Shown in pieces: positions 45,021 to 53,485 of a stretch of DNA of 64,000 nucleotides; the first letter of the stretch is position 1; the number at the start of each line of letters is the position of its first letter. Source of the DNA: CANLBN01 sp034111645 (GTDB lineage Bacteria; Pseudomonadota; Gammaproteobacteria; Pseudomonadales; Cellvibrionaceae). Both the position numbers and the translations under genes were made by a program. The DNA is taken from assembly GCA_034111645.1 (NCBI GenBank), contig JAWUWW010000039.1, positions 67,205 through 131,204 of the forward strand. The letters run 5' to 3'. The notes beneath the pieces were generated by a model. It had not been told where the DNA came from and ran no database searches. It saw only the letters and a program-made list of their open reading frames with translations.

Positions 45021-45386
45021 ATGAATACACTGTTAAAGAGTTTTATAGTCTTAATCATATTCACACTGCCTACTCATGCATTTGCGATCGGCGCTCTGGC
45101 AATTGATAGTAATCAAGGTGCGCGTTTCGGCTTCGCATACGACCATGCTTCTATCAATGATGCAGAAAGTAGAGCGCTAAATGAATGCGGTAATGGCTGC
45201 CAAGTAGTAAAAACTTTTACGAGTGGTTGCGCAGCCTATGCAGCCGATCAAGCTGATGGCAGTTCAATTTATGGATGGGGGACTGGCTCAAATCCAAATT
45301 ATGCTCAAAGCAACGCGCTAAACTACTGTCGAAATTATGGTGGGTCACAGTGTATAGTCAGATCGTGGGGTTGCAACTCTAACTAA
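45021..45386 (+). CDS. Secreted DUF4189 protein
   Basis: About 121 residues. An N-terminal signal peptide (about 1-22, cleavage near HAFA-IG) and a mature domain with eight cysteines, likely disulfide-bonded in the periplasm or outside. The motifs SRALNECGNGCQVVKTFTSGC and ALNYCRNYGG match DUF4189, also seen in eukaryote-interacting and stress-related bacteria. An ATG one codon upstream is equally possible. Single gene; function unknown. Confidence 0.8.
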   Translation: MNTLLKSFIVLIIFTLPTHAFAIGALAIDSNQGARFGFAYDHASINDAESRALNECGNGCQVVKTFTSGCAAYAADQADGSSIYGWGTGSNPNYAQSNALNYCRNYGGSQCIVRSWGCNSN

Positions 45387-45787
45387 GGCCAAAAAGTATC
45401 CTAGTAAGCGCTTCGACAAATATTAAATGAGGTTCTCGTCCAATAATTATTGCTAAATCAAGCGGTAATTGTGATATTTCTGAGCTTTTTTGATTTGGGT
45501 GCGGGTAGTTAATCTGTTGATTATCTAAGCTTTTCGTTTACTGCGTCACCTTAAACAAGGACTTCAAATTAAACTTTTGAACCGAGTTTTGGAATGCTCT
45601 GTCGTCATTTAGTAAGTTGTTCTCTAGTAATTGACGTAATAAAAACTGCAAACCTCAAATTTAATAAAACATCACCTTATAGATTCAATCTATGTCGTTA
45701 AGTAATGTTTATAAAATACTAAAAGTTAGATAATACTTGCTCTCAAACAGCTGTATAATCACCCCTTTTTTATTAATGAGAAAGTAA
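45387..45787. other. Intergenic region upstream of hisF
   Basis: 401 bp without a gene. It carries a TATAAT hexamer at 45754-45759, 28 bp before hisF, which is likely the -10 of a dedicated hisF promoter; no good -35 is seen. Confidence 0.45.
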
Positions 45788-46564
45788 ATGGGCCTCGCTA
45801 AACGAATTATTCCTTGTCTAGATGTTGATTGTGGTCGCGTCGTTAAAGGTGTCCAGTTTGTTGATATCCGCGATGCTGGTGATCCTGTAGAAATTGCTAA
45901 ACGATATGATCAACAAGGCGCTGATGAAATCACATTTTTAGATATTACCGCCACTCATGAAGGCAGAGAGACAACGGTTCATACAGTCGAGGCAATTGCT
46001 TCGGAAGTGTTCATTCCGCTCACGGTTGGTGGTGGCATTCGGACACTCAATGATATTCGCACAATGCTTAATGCCGGTGCTGATAAGGTAGGTATAAATT
46101 CTGCCGCTGTATTTAATCCTGAATTTGTTAAAGAGGCTTCCGATCGTTTTGGTGCGCAATGTATTGTTGTGGCTATAGACGCTAAAAAAGTCAGTGTTGA
46201 AGGCGAGCTAAATCGTTGGGAGATATATACTCATGGTGGCCGTAAAGCAACCGGTATTGATGCTGTTGAATGGGCCATAAAAATGACCAACTATGGAGCC
46301 GGCGAGATATTATTAACAAGTATGGATAAAGACGGCACTAAGGATGGCTTCGATTTAGCACTGACGCGCTCTATTAGTGATGCCATCTCAATTCCTGTGA
46401 TTGCATCAGGTGGCGTCGGAAACTTACAGCATTTAGCTGATGGCGTAACAATTGGGGGTGCTGACGCAGTTTTAGCGGCAAGTATTTTTCATTTTGCTGA
46501 ATATAGTGTGCAGCAAGCAAAGGAATTTATGCGCAAGCAAGGTATTGAAGTCAGACTTGATTAG
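45788..46564 (+). CDS. hisF: Imidazole glycerol phosphate synthase cyclase subunit HisF
   Basis: 258-residue barrel partner of HisH; forms imidazole glycerol phosphate and AICAR. Catalytic Asp12 in IPCLDVDCGRVVKG and the second Asp in SMDKDGTKDG; phosphate loops VGGGIR and ASGGVG. It stands alone with its own upstream region, 28.8 kb from hisA, and is followed by the convergent DUF6316 gene. The downstream genes are the ones that normally flank hisF in Pseudomonadales, so this is probably its ancestral place. Confidence 0.97.
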   Translation: MGLAKRIIPCLDVDCGRVVKGVQFVDIRDAGDPVEIAKRYDQQGADEITFLDITATHEGRETTVHTVEAIASEVFIPLTVGGGIRTLNDIRTMLNAGADKVGINSAAVFNPEFVKEASDRFGAQCIVVAIDAKKVSVEGELNRWEIYTHGGRKATGIDAVEWAIKMTNYGAGEILLTSMDKDGTKDGFDLALTRSISDAISIPVIASGGVGNLQHLADGVTIGGADAVLAASIFHFAEYSVQQAKEFMRKQGIEVRLD

Positions 46565-46657
46565 CCTCTTCAAAAACTAGTTATGAGTATAGGGGTTAAC
46601 GGATAGAGATGTATTGTAAAAGTAATAGCTAGGTAAATAAAGAACGATAGGTTGTGG

Positions 46658-46681
46658 GCTTTGAATTTTCAAATTCAAAGC
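46658..46681. terminator. 11-bp inverted repeat between hisF and DUF6316 gene
   Basis: GCTTTGAATTT and AAATTCAAAGC are exact reverse complements with two bases between; a folded RNA would keep ten pairs with a TTCA loop. It lies between two convergent genes, so it may stop transcription from both sides, but lacks a T-run. Confidence 0.45.
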
Positions 46682-46733
46682 TGCCAAGTTGTGTAAAGCC
46701 GCCTTAATAATTAAGTGTTGCTTGTACTATTGC

Positions 46734-46970
46734 TTAAGCAGCTTTAGTCGCGTATTTGCTAATTCTATCAACCACTTTCTTCTCGGCTGTATTCAAGAAA
46801 TCAATAAAGCTGTTGATACCGTTATCTGCATCTGATTCGCTATCATATGGACCAATGTCCATGCCTTCGCGAGTTCTAAAGTACCAGTAGTTATGCTGGG
46901 TAAACAGACGCTCGGAGCGATCTTGTGGTGTTTTACCTTCACCTTTACGGCTTAATTTTGGATTACTCAC
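46734..46970 (-). CDS. DUF6316 family protein
   Basis: 78 residues, basic N-terminus, then RLFTQHNYWYFRTREGMDIGPYDSESDADNGI, typical of a small Pseudomonadales/Cellvibrionales protein family usually found near hisF. The YWYFRTREG-x-IGPY motif is the conserved core. A GGAGGTG site lies upstream. Function unknown. Confidence 0.85.
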   Translation of the reverse strand: MSNPKLSRKGEGKTPQDRSERLFTQHNYWYFRTREGMDIGPYDSESDADNGINSFIDFLNTAEKKVVDRISKYATKAA

Positions 46971-47203
46971 GTTACACCTCCAAGGTGCTTAGGGTTTTAA
47001 TCAATTGAAATATATACATCCTGCATCAATTATTCCCTTAAATCTTTGATGCTTTATCAATAAATAGAAGCTAAATCTATGGTAACAATAGTCTAAACGT
47101 TGTTCAATTGTATCACAAAACTTTTAAAAGATGATAGGTGGTTGAGGAAATCCGACAAATGGCAGCATTTGTAAAGGCAATAATGTAGGAGTTGTAGGGC
47201 GAG

Positions 47204-48238
47204 TCACATTTTAGCTTGTTGGTGTTTGTTTGGTGAGTAGAGGTTAACAAGTTCCGAGGCTGTTTTTAGGCGAATGCCGTGTGCTTTTAAGCGATGAATA
47301 TTGTTTTTTAGGTATTCTATCGTCTCTGGGTACGGGTGACCGATGGCGATTGCATAGCCTTGGCGCTTGGCAATACTGATAAAGCGTTCAAATTGCTCTT
47401 CTATAAATGCGTTGTCGCGCTGATGGTCGAGAAAAACATCACGCTTAAGAGAGGCTATATTGAATTGTTGGGCTGTTTTCCAGGCAACGCTCGCAGGGGT
47501 CGTCCGACTATCGATAAAATAAAGTCCATTTGTCTTGAGTGTTTTCATTGTCCATTCCATTGGGAGCTGAAGCTGCGTCAATAAGCTGCCCATATGGTTA
47601 TTGACCCCAGTAATGTGAGGAACTGATGCCAGAGCATCTGAAAGAGTATTCGCAAAATCTTCTTCACTCATATCATCTCTCAAGCCCGATTGGCCCATTG
47701 GATGATTATGAATATTGCTCATTGGAGCATGCAAGATAATCTCTTTATGCTTTTTATGGGCACTGGTGGCTAAAAGTTTTGCATATGGGCTATGAGGTAT
47801 TATTGCGTAGGTTAGATTGCCAGGGATATTGATCGCAGCTAAGCCTAGGCTTTTACTGTAGCCAAGATCATCGATAATTATGGCTACGTCGGCACCAATA
47901 ACCTGGGGTGTTAGCTTATACTTTAGGGCTTCCTCTATATTCAGATCAATATCCATATTTGGATCTATAAAAACCGTTTTATCAGGTGTTGTTAAGTTTT
48001 TGAGCATGGAATCTATATTAGACTCCATTTCGGGAGAGGTTTGATGAAACTCATAAAGAAAGTTTTTATTTAATATTGCGATTGGCGAACTTGTCGATTT
48101 ATCTATAGCAGAGTCTTTGTCATTAGTGATGCTTGTGGTGTTAACTGGCATGCTGTTAACTGGCATTGCCCAACATAAAAGTAAAATAATTAAATAAAGG
48201 TAAATGCTGCTATTTTTAATATCGACATTGGTTTTCAT
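47204..48238 (-). CDS. Divergent polysaccharide deacetylase family protein
   Basis: 344 residues. An N-terminal signal/anchor (about 11-30) and a Ser/Thr-rich stretch are followed by the divergent deacetylase domain (about 110-330): VAIIIDDLGYSK, ILHAPMSN, TGVNNHMGS and FIDSRTTP. These preserve the Asp/His metal-site pattern of this divergent group (PF04748). Periplasmic. It sits after ctpA and envC on the same strand, 92 bp from ctpA, as in Pseudomonas. Cell-envelope role inferred from context. Confidence 0.88.
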   Translation of the reverse strand: MKTNVDIKNSSIYLYLIILLLCWAMPVNSMPVNTTSITNDKDSAIDKSTSSPIAILNKNFLYEFHQTSPEMESNIDSMLKNLTTPDKTVFIDPNMDIDLNIEEALKYKLTPQVIGADVAIIIDDLGYSKSLGLAAINIPGNLTYAIIPHSPYAKLLATSAHKKHKEIILHAPMSNIHNHPMGQSGLRDDMSEEDFANTLSDALASVPHITGVNNHMGSLLTQLQLPMEWTMKTLKTNGLYFIDSRTTPASVAWKTAQQFNIASLKRDVFLDHQRDNAFIEEQFERFISIAKRQGYAIAIGHPYPETIEYLKNNIHRLKAHGIRLKTASELVNLYSPNKHQQAKM

Positions 48239-48330
48239 TATGAGAGTTTACCGTTTTTAACGCTTTTATATGTTGATGAGTAGCGTAAATATTGTTGTAG
48301 CGACAAACAATTTTATGAATCGACAAGCTC

Positions 48331-49692
48331 CTATTGAGCTACATTATTAACTTTTGCACTATTAAATATGGCTAAACCTTTAAGCATATTAATGGCTTCA
48401 AAAAGCTGATTATCTGAAATTTTATTGTCTTTATCTTCGGCCTCAGTAATGGTCTCACTGGTCTCAACGCCATTGGTAAGATGGCCAGCCAGATCGGCTT
48501 CTTTGATGCGATTGCCTTCTTTTAACTGTGTAATTGTTGCCGTCTCAATAATAACGTCTGGCTCTATGCCCTGAGCTTGAATTGAGTGTCCGCTCGGCGT
48601 GTAATATCTGGCAGTCGTTAGCTTTATACCTTTGTTTTCATCGACAGGAAAAATAGTTTGCACTGAGCCTTTACCAAAACTACGAGTCCCCATAATGATT
48701 GCTCGACTATGATCTTGAAGGGCGCCAGCGACAATTTCTGCTGCAGATGCTGAGCCACCGTTAATTAGTACAACAAAAGGTAGCCCCTCGCTAATGTCGC
48801 CAGTTGTTGCACTAAAAAGCTGGTCATTGTTTTCTAGTCTGCCTTTAGTGCTGACAATTGTGCCTGCCTCTATCAGCGCATCCACCACATCGACAGAAGC
48901 TTGCAAAACTCCTCCTGGATTGTTTCGAAGGTCTAGAACGAAGCCTTTTAATAATTTATTTTGTTTTTTAAGTTTATTTATTTGATCAACAAAGTCACTT
49001 CCAGTATTGGATTGAAATTGCGAGATTCTAATATAGCCAAAGTAATCGTCGATGACTTTTGAGCGCACGCTTCGAGTTTTAATTTGATCTCGAATTATGG
49101 TTATATCGAAAGGGTTTTCGAGACCTTGGCGGATAATAGTGAAAGTGATTGGCGAGCCTTTAACACCGCGCATAAGTTTTGCAGCTTGACTGATACTAAA
49201 ACCGCGAATTGATTTACCGTCTAACTTTATAATGATATCTCCAGCCTCTACCCCTGCTTTTTGTGCGGGAGTTTCATCTATTGGTGTGATGACCTTTATA
49301 TAGTTATTTTCAATGCCAATTTCGATGCCGACACCACTGAAATGACCTTGGGTAGTTTCTTGCAGGGATGCAAAGCTTGAGTCGTTTAAAAAGCTTGAGT
49401 GAGGATCAAGCTCTTGAAGCATGCCTTTGATGGCGTTTTCTAAAAGTTCTTGATCACTAATTGGATCTACATAAGAGCGCCTGATCTGATCGAATATTAA
49501 TGCAAATAGCTGAAGATCTTTAAGGGGCAGTGGTGCTTTGTTAATATTTTCATTTGCGTCGATCGTATTGACAGTGTTTGGGCTGTCGGTTGATTGTTGA
49601 GCTGAAGTTAGAGGCGCAAAAATAATAGTACTCAAGGCAATAGTTATTAAAGATCGCGTAATAAAATGCAATGGCTTTGTATCTAACTGCAT
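48331..49692 (-). CDS. ctpA: Carboxy-terminal processing protease CtpA (S41)
   Basis: About 453 residues. Signal peptide (cleavage near TSA-QQ), a PDZ domain (about 115-205) and the S41 protease core. The catalytic Ser/Lys dyad is in INGGSASAAEIVAGAL and SFGKGSVQT (Ser318 and Lys343 when numbered from the first of two ATGs, 25 residues apart as in known enzymes). The second ATG (49692) is chosen because the first directly abuts the AGG site. Together with the EnvC gene upstream it belongs to a peptidoglycan-remodelling unit. Confidence 0.93.
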   Translation of the reverse strand: MQLDTKPLHFITRSLITIALSTIIFAPLTSAQQSTDSPNTVNTIDANENINKAPLPLKDLQLFALIFDQIRRSYVDPISDQELLENAIKGMLQELDPHSSFLNDSSFASLQETTQGHFSGVGIEIGIENNYIKVITPIDETPAQKAGVEAGDIIIKLDGKSIRGFSISQAAKLMRGVKGSPITFTIIRQGLENPFDITIIRDQIKTRSVRSKVIDDYFGYIRISQFQSNTGSDFVDQINKLKKQNKLLKGFVLDLRNNPGGVLQASVDVVDALIEAGTIVSTKGRLENNDQLFSATTGDISEGLPFVVLINGGSASAAEIVAGALQDHSRAIIMGTRSFGKGSVQTIFPVDENKGIKLTTARYYTPSGHSIQAQGIEPDVIIETATITQLKEGNRIKEADLAGHLTNGVETSETITEAEDKDNKISDNQLFEAINMLKGLAIFNSAKVNNVAQ

Positions 49693-49742
49693 AATCATCC
49701 TGTTGGTTTAGAGTTTCTGTCAGCTTTATTTAAATAAGTGGT

Positions 49743-50966
49743 TTATTTTTTGGCAGTTAACCAAGGTGTTGGGTTTTGAGGTTTGCCGTTGTGGCGGATC
49801 TCAAAATATAAACCCTCTTCGGCTTGACCGCCAGAGTTCCCTAATGTTGCGATAACATCATTACTGCTTACCCAGTCTCCAGTATCTTTGAGCAATGCTT
49901 GGTTGTGTGCATAAAGGCTCATATAGCCATCGCCATGATCAATGATCAAAAGTAGACCGTGGCCTCCGAGATAGTCGGAGAATATCACACGTCCATGATG
50001 CACTGATACCACTTGGTCGCCACTTTTTCCGGATATAAATAAACCTCTCCAGCTAAGTCGACCATCTAATCTTGATTGCCCATAAGAATTAAGAATCCTA
50101 CCGTTGCTCGGATAAGGTAATTTACCTTTAAGCGTCCGAAAAGGTTTGGAATCGCTAGGTAGCTTTAATTGACTAAGTGCTTGTGTAGCCTCATCTAATA
50201 GACGCTCGAGGCGGTCTTGATCTTTTTGTAAGTTAGTAAGGTCGCCACCTTGTTGATTAATTTCTAGCGTTAAAGCTGCCAGTGTTTTAAGCCTTTTAGC
50301 CTGCGTGTTCTTTAATTGTTGAAAGCGGTCGCCTAATTTCTCTTGATTATCTGTCAGCCTCGCTGTGCTTGCGATAATGTTTGCCTCGCTTTTATTAATC
50401 TCATCAATAGTTTTTATAAAGCGATCAATTTTTTCTTTATGGGCGGTAATAATATAATCGTGGTAGCGCAACATGCGCGTCATTTTTGCAGGCTCTTCTT
50501 GATTTAGAAGAAGCTTGATTTGGCTTTGTTGACCCAATAGGTATGCCTGACGAATTATTTGATTAATTTGTGATTGTTGCTCTTGTCGCGACTTCTCCAG
50601 CTCAATCCTATTCGATTGATACTGGACTAGTTGCTTTTTTTCGCGAGACAATGCCTCCTTGATTTCTTGGATTCTTTTGGTGTATTCCCCAACTTCTTGC
50701 TCTGAGGTTTTAAGTGATTGCTGTAGTTTGTCTTTTGACGTTTTAGTGCTTATTAGTTGATTCTGCAATTTGTCGATTGTGATTGATAATTCTTTAAGCT
50801 TCTTTTCATAGTCATCCTCATCTTGAGCATAAGAGCCGTTACTTATAGACAAAATAAGCAGCAAGGCCGTAAAAATGGCAAGAATATTAAGCGGCAGTTG
50901 TTTAAGCATTGGTTTTTTAAATAAGGGTCTGTGAAGCTTCAAGCTTAGTTTCCGTGATCGAATCAT
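49743..50966 (-). CDS. envC: Murein hydrolase activator EnvC
   Basis: 407 residues. Signal segment, a long coiled coil (about 50-260) and a C-terminal LytM/M23 domain (about 285-400). The LytM domain is degenerate: the first zinc-ligand region reads RLSWRGLFISGKSGD, without the usual His and Asp, so it should activate amidases rather than cut peptidoglycan. It works in septal splitting with FtsEX, which is also in this window. A start 19 codons downstream (50909) would give a neater signal peptide. Confidence 0.92.
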   Translation of the reverse strand: MIRSRKLSLKLHRPLFKKPMLKQLPLNILAIFTALLLILSISNGSYAQDEDDYEKKLKELSITIDKLQNQLISTKTSKDKLQQSLKTSEQEVGEYTKRIQEIKEALSREKKQLVQYQSNRIELEKSRQEQQSQINQIIRQAYLLGQQSQIKLLLNQEEPAKMTRMLRYHDYIITAHKEKIDRFIKTIDEINKSEANIIASTARLTDNQEKLGDRFQQLKNTQAKRLKTLAALTLEINQQGGDLTNLQKDQDRLERLLDEATQALSQLKLPSDSKPFRTLKGKLPYPSNGRILNSYGQSRLDGRLSWRGLFISGKSGDQVVSVHHGRVIFSDYLGGHGLLLIIDHGDGYMSLYAHNQALLKDTGDWVSSNDVIATLGNSGGQAEEGLYFEIRHNGKPQNPTPWLTAKK

Positions 50967-51096
50967 TGATGGTAATTATTAATAGGTTATTTTGAGCATA
51001 AATAGAGGTGCTATTGCTGAGATAAGTTTACCTTGTTGTTTTGCCTATGACTATTATTATGGCCGTGATTAAGGCTGCGGTTGTGAGCTATTCGTG

Positions 51097-51102
51097 TATA
51101 AT
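51097..51102 (+). promoter_or_regulatory. TATAAT -10 upstream of rhodanese-grxC-secB
   Basis: A consensus -10 hexamer TATAAT lies 47 bp before the rhodanese start, in the 183-bp gap between the divergent envC and rhodanese genes. No clear -35 is visible. Confidence 0.45.
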
Positions 51103-51149
51103 GCTGCCCTTTAATGGGCCCGTCTCGCATATTATTTAGGGGTATTTTT

Positions 51150-51560
51150 GTGGAAGATGTATTTGTTTTTGTCCAAGAGCAGATTTTTTTAGTCGGTGCT
51201 CTTGTATTGTTGATTTTTGCTTTTTATCGTAAAGAAACATCTGCAGGAGGTGCTAAATTATCAACAAGTCAGGTTGTGCAGGCCATGAACGCTGAAACAG
51301 CGATCCTGTTGGATGTGAGAGATTCTAAGGACTATGATCAGGGCCATGTCACTAATGCGATAAACATCCCCCACGATAAAGTTGCAGATAGTTTAAAGCA
51401 GCTAGAAAAATATCGTGAAAAGCAAATTGTTATTACTGATAACATTGGTCAGCATGCCGCTACGGTGAGCAGACTACTAGCAAAAGCAGGCTTTAATGTT
51501 GCGCTGATGCGCGGCGGGATGAGCGAATGGAAAACTGAAGGCTTGCCGGTAGTTAAGTAA
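51150..51560 (+). CDS. Membrane-anchored rhodanese-like protein lacking the catalytic Cys
   Basis: About 136 residues from a GTG at 51150 preceded by TAGGGG; an upstream ATG at 51114 is possible. One N-terminal helix (about 12-26), then a rhodanese domain with LDVRDSKDYDQGHVTNAINIP and MRGGMSEWKTEGLPV. The active-site loop reads VITDNIGQHAATV, with Asp where the catalytic Cys of CxxGxR-type loops should be, so sulfur transfer is unlikely. First of a rhodanese-grxC-secB operon, the Pseudomonas order, but without gpmI, which usually lies between envC and this gene. Confidence 0.88.
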   Translation: MEDVFVFVQEQIFLVGALVLLIFAFYRKETSAGGAKLSTSQVVQAMNAETAILLDVRDSKDYDQGHVTNAINIPHDKVADSLKQLEKYREKQIVITDNIGQHAATVSRLLAKAGFNVALMRGGMSEWKTEGLPVVK

Positions 51561-51563
51561 GTG

Positions 51564-51824
51564 ATGAATAAAATATTAATTTATACCACTCAATTTTGTC
51601 CCTATTGTGTTCGTGCAAAACAATTGCTGGATCAAAAAGGAGCTGAATATGATGAGTTAAAGGTAGATGGCAATCCAGAGTTGCGTCAAGTTATGACCAA
51701 AAAAAGTAATAGCCGTACTGTCCCTCAAATATGGATTGGTGACACACATGTCGGCGGTTGCAATGAGCTATTCGCTCTAGAGTACGCGGGTAAATTAGAT
51801 AAATTATTAGATAATAAGGCATAA
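51564..51824 (+). CDS. grxC: Glutaredoxin 3 GrxC
   Basis: 86 residues with the active site CPYC (FCPYCVRAKQLL), and the GSH-binding TVPQIWIGDTHVGG and C-terminal helix. Reduces disulfides and glutathionylated proteins with glutathione. The ATG at 51564 is preferred to the GTG just before. It follows the rhodanese gene directly and precedes secB by 2 bp. Confidence 0.95.
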   Translation: MNKILIYTTQFCPYCVRAKQLLDQKGAEYDELKVDGNPELRQVMTKKSNSRTVPQIWIGDTHVGGCNELFALEYAGKLDKLLDNKA

Positions 51825-51826
51825 GT

Positions 51827-52309
51827 ATGGCTGAGAATGAAACAAACATCGATCAAGAAGCAGCATCTGAAAACGTGAAGGATCAGCAATTTTATATTCA
51901 AAAATTGTATTTAAAAGATCTATCTTTTGAAGCTCCTATGGGCGCTAAAATTTTTATCGAGCAAATTCAACCTAAAATAGAGCAAGAACTGGGTACAGAG
52001 ACTAAGAAAATAAATGAAAACTTATACGAGGTGGTGCTTAAGTTAACTCTAACCGCTAAAGTAGAGCAAGAAATAGCTTTTCTAATAGAGATACAGCAAG
52101 CGGGCTTGTTCCAAATATCAGGTATCGAACAGGGGCATTTAGCACGTGTAATGAATACGGTTTGTCCTCATATCTTGTTGCCATACGCACGTGAAGCTAT
52201 AGATAGTACCTTAGGCAAAGGGGGCTTTCCTGCACTGATGTTACCACCCATTAACTTTGAAGCTTTATTTGCTCAAGCAATGAGTGAAAAGCAAAAATCG
52301 TCACATTAA
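51827..52309 (+). CDS. secB: Protein-export chaperone SecB
   Basis: 160 residues; the conserved core QFYIQKLYLKDLSFEAP and CPHILLPYAREAID motifs are clear. Cytosolic tetramer that delivers unfolded precursors to SecA. An acidic, Asn-rich N-terminal extension of about 20 residues precedes the core. Last gene of the operon; a hairpin lies just downstream. Confidence 0.96.
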   Translation: MAENETNIDQEAASENVKDQQFYIQKLYLKDLSFEAPMGAKIFIEQIQPKIEQELGTETKKINENLYEVVLKLTLTAKVEQEIAFLIEIQQAGLFQISGIEQGHLARVMNTVCPHILLPYAREAIDSTLGKGGFPALMLPPINFEALFAQAMSEKQKSSH

Positions 52310-52635
52310 TATTAATCGGTCAAGTCAGCTTGGCCGTTTAATAATCCCACTAAAAATTCCATCAGCTCATTTTTTGTCCTTGTTATTAACATCAAGGCAC
52401 AAATGATTAATGCCTAAATATTGTATTTACTGATCAACTAAGTTTTATAATATCCTTTTAAGCATATTCAAAGATCATTAGTCATTCATCTGAAACTTAA
52501 AAAATACTGCATCCTTTGTAGGTGTCTAAAATGCCATGCAGAGCTGTTATTATATCTAGTAATTTTTAAGCATCCGTAATAGAGTCTCGAGTCAGCCCTA
52601 AAAAACAAATTATTTTTATCAATTAAGGAATTATT
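52310..52635. other. Intergenic region, secB to first YbjQ gene
   Basis: 326 AT-rich bp. It contains the secB hairpin (52317-52336) and presumably the promoter of the YbjQ-M48 group; no small gene is supported. Confidence 0.4.
52317..52336 (+). terminator. Probable terminator of the secB operon
   Basis: CGGTCAAG, loop TCAG, CTTGGCCG: 8-bp stem with one G-T pair, beginning 8 bases after the secB stop, followed by TTTAAT. Short T-run, so moderate. Confidence 0.55.
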
Positions 52636-52950
52636 ATGATTGTGACCAATATAGAAATTATTCCAGGTCGTCGAGTGATTAAGCATTTAGGAATGGTGCA
52701 GGGTAATACTGTCCGCTCAAAGCATGTTGGACGAGACTTGATGGCAGGATTTAAAAATATTTTTGGCGGCGAGCTTGTGGGTTACACAGAACTTTTAACT
52801 GAGTCACGCGAAGAAGCAGTAGATAGAATGAAGCAGCAGGCTCAGGCTATCGGAGCTAATGCTATTTTAAATGTACGTTTTTCGACGAGCTCGGTTGCCG
52901 CTGGAGCTGCCGAGTTGTTTGCCTATGGAACAGCCGTTATCTTAGAATAA
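52636..52950 (+). CDS. YbjQ/DUF74 family protein
   Basis: 104 residues. The whole length is a YbjQ (heavy-metal-binding-domain-like) pentamer-forming fold with EIIPGRRVIKHLGMVQGNTVRSKHVGRDL and the C-terminal AIGANAILNVRFSTSS. AAGGA precedes the ATG by seven bases. A second YbjQ-domain gene follows 16 bp later and an M48 protease after that. Biochemical role unknown; the metal-binding annotation of the family is weak. Confidence 0.85.
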   Translation: MIVTNIEIIPGRRVIKHLGMVQGNTVRSKHVGRDLMAGFKNIFGGELVGYTELLTESREEAVDRMKQQAQAIGANAILNVRFSTSSVAAGAAELFAYGTAVILE

Positions 52951-52966
52951 ATAGGAGATCATTAGT

Positions 52967-53422
52967 ATGTACGACTTAATTATTCTTTTTACATTGTTGT
53001 TCTTGGGTTATATTTTTGGCCAAATGGCAGAAAAAAAACATTTTCGTTCACTTATAAAACGCGAAGAAGAATATCGAGAAATATTAACTTTTGCCAAGCG
53101 TTTTCCGCTCAATAATAACGCAGATCAAAAGGCAGAGCTTGTTGGTGGTAATGTGGTTATATCTGTCGATTATTTCAAACGCTTTGTCGCTACCTTGCGA
53201 AACTTAGTTGGTGGGCGTGTGACAACTTATGAATCATTACTTGAGCGCGCGCGCCGTGAAGCTATCTTGAGGATGAAAGAAGACGCTAAGCAAAAAGGTT
53301 TAAATGCTATTGTTAATCTAAAGCTAGAAACATCATCCATTACTAAAGGCTCAACAAGTCAAGTGGGTGCAGTAGAGGTTTATGCTTATGGTACGGGCTT
53401 ATTGTCTAGCCATTCTTTATAG
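52967..53422 (+). CDS. Membrane-anchored YbjQ family protein
   Basis: 151 residues. One N-terminal helix (about 3-20) followed by a charged linker and a YbjQ domain (about 50-150: GNVVISVDYFKRFVATLRNLVGG, KGLNAIVNLKLETSSI). It parallels the preceding soluble YbjQ protein (identical order of core motifs), so the two are likely an anchored and a soluble version from duplication. AGGAG-like site upstream. 63 bp before the M48 protease gene. Confidence 0.83.
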   Translation: MYDLIILFTLLFLGYIFGQMAEKKHFRSLIKREEEYREILTFAKRFPLNNNADQKAELVGGNVVISVDYFKRFVATLRNLVGGRVTTYESLLERARREAILRMKEDAKQKGLNAIVNLKLETSSITKGSTSQVGAVEVYAYGTGLLSSHSL

Positions 53423-53485
53423 CTTTACCGATATTAAAACGAAAAAATGATAATAATTATTGATAGTAAAATGGTGAAAAAATAG

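Noticed and set aside
51114..51149. Upstream ATG for the rhodanese gene
   Set aside because: No ribosome site; the GTG at 51150 has TAGGGG in place and gives a cleaner N-terminal helix.
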